Shown here in pieces: positions 6,627-10,802 of a stretch of 10,802 bases of DNA (position 1 is its first letter; each line of letters starts with the position of its first letter). Position numbers and translations under genes: made by a program. Under the pieces are notes generated by a model. That model was not told the origin of the DNA. It did not search any database and saw nothing but the letters and a program-made list of their open reading frames with translations. The DNA comes from Salinisphaera sp. UBA6602 (GTDB lineage Bacteria; Pseudomonadota; Gammaproteobacteria; Nevskiales; Salinisphaeraceae), in contig DJIE01000048.1 in NCBI GenBank assembly GCA_002433465.1, forward strand, positions 1-10,802, written 5' to 3'.

Positions 6627-6876
6627 GATATGACGTCGCATTGCCCGCGCCGGGCGTGTCAGGCAAGGCGCGGGCCGCCGAGCGTGGCGGGCCACGGTCA
6701 AGGTCCGCAACGCCGCATGGCGCGTCCGGCGCGGACAACCCGGAGGGTCGACGGCCAAGCCGCGGCAATTCGGCGTTATCGCTCGCTTACGTGGCATGAC
6801 CACGCTACGCTCGCGATGCCTTGTCTTGCCGCGGCTTGGCCGCCGATGCGCCGCCTTATCTTATGACGACACGCCC
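6611..6876. mobile_element. MITE-like noncoding unit with perfect 20-bp terminal inverted repeats
   Basis: GGGCGTGTCGTCATAAGATA at 6611-6630 recurs as its exact reverse complement at 6857-6876. Seven of the next ten inward positions also match, giving 27 of 30. Patchier similarity, such as CAAGGC and GAGCGT blocks in the same order, continues further in. The 266 bp between the ends hold no credible gene and are full of hairpins: 6643-6651/6667-6675 (9 bp), 6703-6708/6731-6736 (6 bp), 6790-6794/6800-6804 and the larger pair at 6748-6846. Size, terminal repeats and lack of coding fit a non-autonomous transposable unit. No target-site duplication is visible flanking the repeats as I drew them, which weakens the call. 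A structured RNA or an invertible segment are alternatives. Confidence 0.5.
6748..6846. repeat. Inner 21-bp inverted repeat (20 of 21 matched)
   Basis: The arm at 6748-6768, with core GGCCAAGCCGCGGCAA (6753-6768), pairs with 6826-6846, core TTGCCGCGGCTTGGCC. There is one mismatch, at 6751/6843. The arms enclose 57 bases centred near a small CGTGG/CCACG hairpin (6790-6804). It is nested asymmetrically inside the terminal repeats of the 266-bp unit. Confidence 0.75.
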
Positions 6877-7195
6877 CAGGGCCTCTCGACCTTCCTGTCA
6901 TGCCGGCGCGCACGCGACGCGCAGGGGCGACCCGGGCAGTCGTCTCTAACGAACATGCGCGTTCGAACATGCGCGTTGGAGACGCATTAACGGCTGCGCT
7001 ACCCGAACCCGCACAGCCGCGGATGCCTCGCGCCGCTGGCCAGCCTTGACCGCAACGCCAGCGACCACCGACCGGCAACGCTTGCGCCGATCCATGCAAG
7101 CCACCATCTGCATACGGCATTATTCGGCTACAACCCGTTATTTAGACCGGGCCGGCCGATACGGCAACGCCCCTTAGTCACCCAGGACGCTATCC
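6877..7195. other. Noncoding region upstream of the GGT-family gene
   Basis: Together with the 266-bp unit this leaves about 570 bp without a supportable gene. The stretch holds the tandem 14-bp repeat with flanking arms at 6941-6984. Otherwise I see no clear promoter: TACAAC (7129-7134) and TATTTA (7139-7144) are weak -10 candidates without good -35 partners. The minus-strand open frame at 6776-7120 is Arg/Gly/Ala-rich with no recognisable domain or ribosome site and is not called. Confidence 0.5.
6941..6984. repeat. Tandem 14-bp direct repeat inside a CGTCTC/GAGACG inverted pair
   Basis: CGAACATGCGCGTT occurs twice in immediate succession (6950-6963 and 6964-6977). The pair is bracketed by CGTCTC (6941-6946) and GAGACG (6979-6984). 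The first copy plus two bases, 6950-6965, is itself an imperfect dyad (CGAAC, six bases, GTTCG), and the junction GTTCGAAC (6961-6968) is a perfect palindrome. This looks like tandem operator half-sites or a stem-loop. It lies about 210 bp before the GGT-family start. Confidence 0.6.
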
Positions 7196-8782
7196 ATGCT
7201 GCAAAGCGCGAAAGGCCGTTACGGCTGTGTCACCGCCCCGCATCTGTCGGCCGCTCTGGCCGGGCGTGATGTACTGGCCGCCGGCGGTAGCGCCATTGAA
7301 GCCATGGTCGCGAGCGCAGCGACCATCGCCGTGGTCTATCCGCATATGAACTCGATCGGCGGCGACGGTTTCTGGCTGATCAAGAAACCCGGTCAGGCGC
7401 CGATCGGCATCTCGGCCTGCGGGCGTGCTGCAGCACTGGCCACGCCGGACTGGTATGCCGGTCACGGCGAGCATGAACAGATCCCGGCCCGCGGCGCCCG
7501 CGCCGCGCTGACGGCGCCGGCCACGATCGCCGGCTGGCAGGCCGCGCTGAACCAGCTCGAGCGCGAGCCGATGGCGTTGAACACATTCCTCGCGCCCGCG
7601 ATCGCCCATGCCCGCGACGGCTTCGTGACCACCGGCAACCAGGCGGCCTGCACTGCCGCCAAGGCCGACGAGCTGCGCGGCGTGCCCGGCTTCGCGGATA
7701 TTTTCCTGCCCGGCGATCGCGCACCGCGCGAAGGCGATATCTTCTATCAGCCGGCCCTTGCCAACACGTTGGAAACGCTGGCCCGCGAAGGCCTGGACAG
7801 CTATTACACCGGCTCGCTGGCGGCAACGCATGCGGCCTATCTGGAGGCCATGGGCTCGCCGCTGCGTGCATCCGACCTGGCGCAATGCGCGGCCGATATC
7901 GTCGCCCCGCTGTCCACGCCGCTTTCGGTGGGCACCATCTACAACATGCCGCCGCCGACCCAGGGCGTGTCTTCGTTGATGATTCTGGCTTTGTTCGACC
8001 GCCTGAAAGTGGCCGAGGCCGAGGGCTTCGATCATCTGCACGGTCTGATCGAGGCCACCAAACAGGCGTTTCTGATCCGTAACGCCGAACTGGGCGACCC
8101 CGATCACATGAGCCGCCCGGCCGAATCCTGGCTGGAGGCCGCGCATCTGGACGAACTGCACGGCGCCATCGACCCGCGCAAGGCGCTGGACTGGCCCTAC
8201 GAAGCCAAGGCCGGCGATACCATCTGGATGGGGGCGACCGACGCCGACGGCACCATGGTCAGCTTCATTCAGAGCGTGTTCTGGGAGTTCGGCTCGGGGC
8301 TGACCTGCCCGGACACCGGGGTGACGTTCCAGAATCGCGGGGCGGGCTTTTCGCTTGAACCCGGCGCGAACCAGCTTGCCCCCGGCAAGCGCCCTTTCCA
8401 TACCCTCAACCCGGCCATGGCCGAACTCGACGACGGCCGGATCATGGCCTACGGCACCATGGGCGGCGAAGGCCAGCCGCAAACCCAGGCAGCGGTGTTC
8501 TCACGCTACGCGCTGCATGGCATGCCGCTGCAGCAGGCAGTTACCGCACCGCGTTGGTTGCTAGGCCGCACCTGGGGCGAATCGAGTACCAATCTCAAGC
8601 TGGAAAAACGCTTCGATGATGAGCTGGTCGCGGCGCTGGCCACGGCGGGCCACGATGTCGAGGTTTTGCCCGACGCCTTCAGCGACACCATGGGCCACGC
8701 GGGCGGCATCGTGCGCCACCCAGACGGGCTGATCGAGAGCGCTCACGACCCACGCAGCAACGGCGGTGCCGCTAGCGTATAA
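7196..8782 (+). CDS. Gamma-glutamyltransferase-family Ntn hydrolase (HpxW/oxamate amidohydrolase-like)
   Basis: A 528-residue member of the self-cleaving GGT superfamily, made as one chain and cut before a Thr that becomes the N-terminal nucleophile. The predicted cut is before T342 in GDTIWMGATD, giving a large subunit of about 341 and a small one of 187 residues. Classic GGTs have TTHYS at this site; here the residues after the Thr are IWMG, followed by SFIQSVFWEFGSG and TFQNRGAGFSLEPG. That pattern is the one I associate with HpxW-like oxamate amidohydrolases and related GGT-like proteins, not glutathione-degrading GGT. MGGEGQPQTQ replaces the usual glycine-rich substrate motif. There is no signal peptide, so it should be cytoplasmic, unlike periplasmic GGT. 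AGGA (7184-7187) lies eight bases before the ATG. No purine-catabolism genes flank it, so the substrate stays open. Family sure; substrate not. Confidence 0.88.
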   Translation: MLQSAKGRYGCVTAPHLSAALAGRDVLAAGGSAIEAMVASAATIAVVYPHMNSIGGDGFWLIKKPGQAPIGISACGRAAALATPDWYAGHGEHEQIPARGARAALTAPATIAGWQAALNQLEREPMALNTFLAPAIAHARDGFVTTGNQAACTAAKADELRGVPGFADIFLPGDRAPREGDIFYQPALANTLETLAREGLDSYYTGSLAATHAAYLEAMGSPLRASDLAQCAADIVAPLSTPLSVGTIYNMPPPTQGVSSLMILALFDRLKVAEAEGFDHLHGLIEATKQAFLIRNAELGDPDHMSRPAESWLEAAHLDELHGAIDPRKALDWPYEAKAGDTIWMGATDADGTMVSFIQSVFWEFGSGLTCPDTGVTFQNRGAGFSLEPGANQLAPGKRPFHTLNPAMAELDDGRIMAYGTMGGEGQPQTQAAVFSRYALHGMPLQQAVTAPRWLLGRTWGESSTNLKLEKRFDDELVAALATAGHDVEVLPDAFSDTMGHAGGIVRHPDGLIESAHDPRSNGGAASV

Positions 8783-8832
8783 AGCCCACTGGCGAATTTG
8801 GCGAGTTTCGCACATGCTGAACTTGGGCAGGC

Positions 8833-8876
8833 AGCCTATTGTCATTAGCCATAAGAAGGCCTAACGGTGATAGGCT
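8833..8876. promoter_or_regulatory. Inverted repeat and possible promoter upstream of msrB
   Basis: AGCCTAT (8833-8839) and ATAGGCT (8870-8876) are perfect 7-bp inverted arms 30 bases apart. TTGTCA (8839-8844) overlaps the left arm and resembles a -35; 17 bases on is only a weak TAACGG, while TAGGCT (8871-8876) in the right arm is -10-like but poorly spaced. The arrangement could be an operator overlapping a promoter, at low certainty. Confidence 0.3.
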
Positions 8877-8891
8877 AGTCTGCCAAGTAAG

Positions 8892-8915
8892 CCTCTGATT
8901 AACGGTAACCAGAGG
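8892..8915 (+). promoter_or_regulatory. Small hairpin just before the msrB ribosome site
   Basis: CCTCTG (8892-8897) and CAGAGG (8910-8915) form a 6-bp stem around 12 bases. The right arm ends four bases before the AGGAG ribosome site (8919-8923) of msrB. It may influence translation; no known riboswitch is recognised. Confidence 0.3.
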
Positions 8916-8929
8916 GAGAGGAGACCCCC

Positions 8930-9328
8930 ATGGCGAAAATAGAAAAATCCCCCGACGAATGGCGCAAGCAGCTCACCCCAGAGCAGTACCGGGTCGCACG
9001 GGAGAAAGGCACCGAACGGCCGTTTACCGGTGACTACCAAGTGAGCGATGCCCAAGGTATCTATCACTGTGTTTGCTGCCATGCACCGCTATTTGAAAAC
9101 GAGCACAAATTCGATGCGGGCTGCGGCTGGCCAAGCTTTGACCGGCCGCTAGGAACGCGCTGCGTCGAGGAGCACCGCGACACCTCCCACGGCATGATTC
9201 GCACCGAAGTGGTCTGCTCTCACTGCGATGCCCACCTAGGCCACGTATTTCCCGATGGGCCGCCCGAGACCACCGGCTTGCGCTACTGTATCAACTCCGT
9301 CTCGTTAGAGTTTCACCCTGACGAGTAA
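8930..9328 (+). CDS. msrB: Peptide-methionine (R)-S-oxide reductase MsrB
   Basis: A 132-residue cytoplasmic repair enzyme that reduces the R epimer of methionine sulfoxide in proteins, using thioredoxin as reductant. The whole chain is one SelR/MsrB domain of normal length. C47xxC50 and C96xxC99 are the four zinc ligands. CGWPSF (65-70), HGMIRTEV and [10 protein letters not shown] are core family motifs. The catalytic Cys is C120 in RYCINS; C65 or C78 could serve as resolving cysteine, which I cannot decide. ATG 8930 has AGGAG (8919-8923) six bases upstream. Its 3' neighbours ylqF and alaA share its lower-GC composition, but a strong terminator separates it from ylqF, so it is probably its own transcript. 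An msrB next to an alaA-type aminotransferase gene also occurs in pseudomonads, to my knowledge. Confidence 0.96.
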   Translation: MAKIEKSPDEWRKQLTPEQYRVAREKGTERPFTGDYQVSDAQGIYHCVCCHAPLFENEHKFDAGCGWPSFDRPLGTRCVEEHRDTSHGMIRTEVVCSHCDAHLGHVFPDGPPETTGLRYCINSVSLEFHPDE

Positions 9329-9351
9329 CCACTGAAAGGAAGCACGGCAAG

Positions 9352-9389
9352 GCGGGCACCATCTGCTAGAATGGTCGCCCGCTTTTTTT
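9352..9389 (+). terminator. Rho-independent terminator after msrB
   Basis: GCGGGC-ACCAT (9352-9362) pairs with ATGGT-C-GCCCGC (9371-9382) around an 8-base loop. This is an 11-bp stem with one bulged C, followed at once by seven T (9383-9389). It lies 23 bases after the msrB stop. On the minus strand there is no equivalent T run next to the stem. Confidence 0.88.
9364..9372 (+). promoter_or_regulatory. Possible extended -10 promoter for ylqF inside the msrB terminator
   Basis: TGC-TAGAAT (9364-9372) matches an extended -10 (TGn then five of six to TATAAT) and lies in the loop and right arm of the terminator. No good -35 is seen 17 bases upstream. A start near 9379 would give a leader of about 44 bases before the ylqF ATG. 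Confidence 0.35.
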
Positions 9390-9422
9390 ATGCTTGTATT
9401 TTTGTGCTTGTAGGAGAAACCC

Positions 9423-10376
9423 ATGCTCGGCTGGTTCCCCGGACATATGAATAAGGCCCGCCGCCAGATCAAGGACGCGCTGCCAGAAATCGATGTGGTC
9501 ATCGAGGTGCTCGATGCGCGCCTGCCCTACTCCAGCGCAAATCCCATGCTGGCCGAGCTGACCCGCCATAAGCCGGTGCTGAAAATTCTTTCCCGCGCCG
9601 ACTTGGCCGACCCCGTTCGTACCGACGAGTGGGTGGCCTTTTTTGACGCCCAGGCAGACACTCGCGCCCTGGCGATTACCACCACCAATACCCGCGAGCT
9701 TAAGAAGATCCCCAAGCTCTGCCACGAACTGGCGGGAGCGGTGCGTGCCGACCGCGACGTGCGCGTGATGGTGATGGGCATCCCTAACGTAGGCAAATCG
9801 ACGCTGATTAACGGCCTAGCCGGGCGCAAAATTGCCAAAACCGGCAACGAGCCGGCGGTCACCAAGCGCCAGCAAAAAGTACGCATTGATGGTCGAGTAG
9901 CGCTCATCGACACCCCTGGGGTGCTCTGGCCCAAAATCGAAGACCAAGCCAGCGCCTACCGCTTGGCGGCCAGCGGCGCGATTCGCGATACCGCCATTGA
10001 GTATACCGATGTGGCCATTGTTGCCAGCGCGGAGCTTGCCAAACGCTACCCCGCCGAGCTAACCGCCCGCTATAAGCTAAAAGCGCTGCCCACCTACGAA
10101 GCCCCCGTGGTGGAGGAAGTCGACGCCGACGGCCCGAAAAAGCCTGATTTTCTTGCTATTGCCGGGTTTGACGGCCACGCCATTCTCAAAGAAATCGCCG
10201 GAAAGCGCGGCGGCCTGCGCCCTGGCGGCGAAGTAGACCTGCACCGCGGCGCGGAAGTACTGCTGCATGAGTTACGCGATGGCAGGCTTGGCCGCGTCAC
10301 GCTGGAAACCCCGGCAGATATTCCGCCGCCGCCAGCGCAAAACGACCAAGACAGCCCGGCCTCATCCGACGCATAA
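9423..10376 (+). CDS. ylqF: Ribosome biogenesis GTPase YlqF/RbgA (circularly permuted)
   Basis: A 317-residue GTPase of the YlqF/RbgA family, which acts late in 50S subunit assembly. The permuted motif order G4-G1-G2-G3 is visible. GWFPGHMNKA at 3-12 and DARLPYSS at 31-38 are family hallmarks. The G4 position reads SRAD (57-60) instead of the usual NKxD. G1 is GIPNVGKST (119-127), the G2 Thr is T147 in EPAVTK, and G3 is DTPG (163-166). The C-terminal part, about 180-290, is the helical RNA-binding region of the family, followed by a Pro/Ser-rich tail (PPPPAQNDQDSPASS). ATG 9423 has AGGAG (9412-9416) six bases upstream. It is separated from msrB by a terminator and from alaA by 55 bp. The changed G4 motif may alter guanine specificity or may be normal in this lineage; I cannot tell from one sequence. 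Confidence 0.94.
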   Translation: MLGWFPGHMNKARRQIKDALPEIDVVIEVLDARLPYSSANPMLAELTRHKPVLKILSRADLADPVRTDEWVAFFDAQADTRALAITTTNTRELKKIPKLCHELAGAVRADRDVRVMVMGIPNVGKSTLINGLAGRKIAKTGNEPAVTKRQQKVRIDGRVALIDTPGVLWPKIEDQASAYRLAASGAIRDTAIEYTDVAIVASAELAKRYPAELTARYKLKALPTYEAPVVEEVDADGPKKPDFLAIAGFDGHAILKEIAGKRGGLRPGGEVDLHRGAEVLLHELRDGRLGRVTLETPADIPPPPAQNDQDSPASSDA

Positions 10377-10431
10377 TGAGCCACACGTCAAACACTTCCA
10401 CGGCACTGGACACTTTTGGATAACGCACCCC

Positions 10432-10802
10432 ATGGACACCCCGCAGCCTAGAGAATCACACACGCTGAAAAAATCACACAAACTGCACAACGTTTGCTAC
10501 GACATTCGCGGCCCGGTACTCGACCACGCCAAGCGCCTGGAAGAGGAAGGCCAGCGAATCTTGAAGCTCAACATTGGCAACCCGGCACCGTTTGGCTTCG
10601 AAGCGCCGGAAGAGATTTTGCAGGACGTGATGCGCAACCTGCCCACCGCCCAGGGCTACTGTGATTCCAAAGGCCTCTACTCCGCCCGCAAGGCGATTAT
10701 GCAGGAGTGCCAGCGTAAGCAGATTCCTGGGGTGGGTATCGAAGATATCTATATTGGTAATGGCGTTTCCGAGTTGATCGTCATGGCCATGCAGGCGCTG
10801 TT
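10432..10802 (+). CDS. alaA: Alanine-synthesizing aminotransferase AlaA, N-terminal part (3' end outside window)
   Basis: The first 123 codons of a class I/II PLP-dependent aminotransferase closely resembling E. coli AlaA, which makes alanine from pyruvate using glutamate. Diagnostic stretches are NVCYDIRGPVL (about 23-33), EGQRILKLNIGNPAPFGF, LPTAQGYCDSKGLYSARKAI and IEDIYIGNGVSELIVMAMQAL; the GNGVSELI segment leads into the cofactor-binding part. The PLP lysine is beyond the window. The ATG at 10432 fits the known N-terminus, but the ribosome site is poor (only TGGA, about 12-15 bases upstream). The 55-bp gap after ylqF shows no terminator, so read-through from ylqF is possible. The protein has a short His/Lys-rich lead (ESHTLKKSHKLHN) not seen in E. 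coli. Frame is open to the window end. Confidence 0.94.
   Translation, partial: MDTPQPRESHTLKKSHKLHNVCYDIRGPVLDHAKRLEEEGQRILKLNIGNPAPFGFEAPEEILQDVMRNLPTAQGYCDSKGLYSARKAIMQECQRKQIPGVGIEDIYIGNGVSELIVMAMQAL

Noticed and set aside
6630..6866. 78-codon plus-strand open frame inside the 266-bp unit
   Set aside because: Composition is Arg/Ala/Pro-rich, it has no ribosome site, and it coincides with the inverted repeats rather than any domain.
6894..6904. CCTGTCATGCC, which recalls REP-type dispersed repeats (GGCATGACAGG on the other strand)
   Set aside because: Only 11 bases with no paired second copy nearby; a genome-wide copy count would be needed.
6950..6977. CRISPR-like or LexA-box reading of the tandem CGAACATGCGCGTT repeat
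   Set aside because: There are only two copies with no spacers, and the CGAAC/GTTCG halves are six apart, not the four of the Gram-positive LexA box.
6776..7120. 114-codon minus-strand open frame before the GGT-family gene
   Set aside because: No domain or ribosome site; it runs through the right terminal repeat and the tandem repeat, so it is probably chance.
7190..8482. 430-codon minus-strand open frame opposite the GGT-family gene
   Set aside because: It is a GC-rich shadow of a well-supported gene; its translation is His/Arg/Gly-rich with no recognisable motif.
8791..8808. Imperfect tandem 9-mer (GGCGAATTT, GGCGAGTTT) after the GGT-family gene
   Set aside because: Two short copies with one mismatch are easily chance, and no terminator-like stem with a T tract is formed.

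Overview
The window reads as high-GC gammaproteobacterial chromosome, densely packed with short intergenic gaps. It holds ten protein genes, two of them cut by the window edges. No rRNA, tRNA or CRISPR array was seen. The left about 8.8 kb is very GC-rich, with leucine codons almost all CTG, CTC or CTT. The right about 2 kb (msrB, ylqF/rbgA, alaA) is less GC-rich, uses CTA and TTA more freely, and its protein sequences look Halomonadaceae-like. The assignment to an organism is an inference from composition and protein flavour only.

Layout. (1) 1-936: C-terminal two thirds or less of a Cu+-type P1B ATPase (CopA), starting inside the DKTGT phosphorylation motif. (2) 1093-1482: a small DUF2267 protein, followed by a hairpin terminator that lies inside the 3' end of the next gene. 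(3) 1489-2736, minus strand: a 12-TM MFS transporter of unknown substrate. (4) 2997-6626: a cyclic-di-GMP block on the plus strand, made of a PAS-GAF-GGEEF diguanylate cyclase, a PAS-like-GGDEF-EAL dual protein and, 15 bp later, a stand-alone BLUF blue-light sensor. (5) 6627-7195: a noncoding, hairpin-rich stretch. It begins with a 266-bp MITE-like unit bounded by perfect 20-bp inverted repeats; the left repeat contains the BLUF stop codon. It also holds a tandem 14-bp repeat flanked by inverted arms. (6) 7196-8782: a cytoplasmic gamma-glutamyltransferase-family Ntn hydrolase, closest in motif pattern to the HpxW/oxamate amidohydrolase type. (7) 8930-10802: msrB, a strong terminator, ylqF/rbgA, and the 5' part of alaA.

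How it may work together. The most interesting unit is region 4. A BLUF protein with all flavin-pocket residues but no output domain is encoded directly behind an EAL protein with a complete catalytic set. This is the arrangement expected if blue light controls c-di-GMP turnover by protein-protein contact, as known for PapB/PapA. The upstream cyclase would supply the opposing activity. The other genes look like independent housekeeping or stress functions: copper export, methionine sulfoxide repair, ribosome assembly and alanine synthesis.
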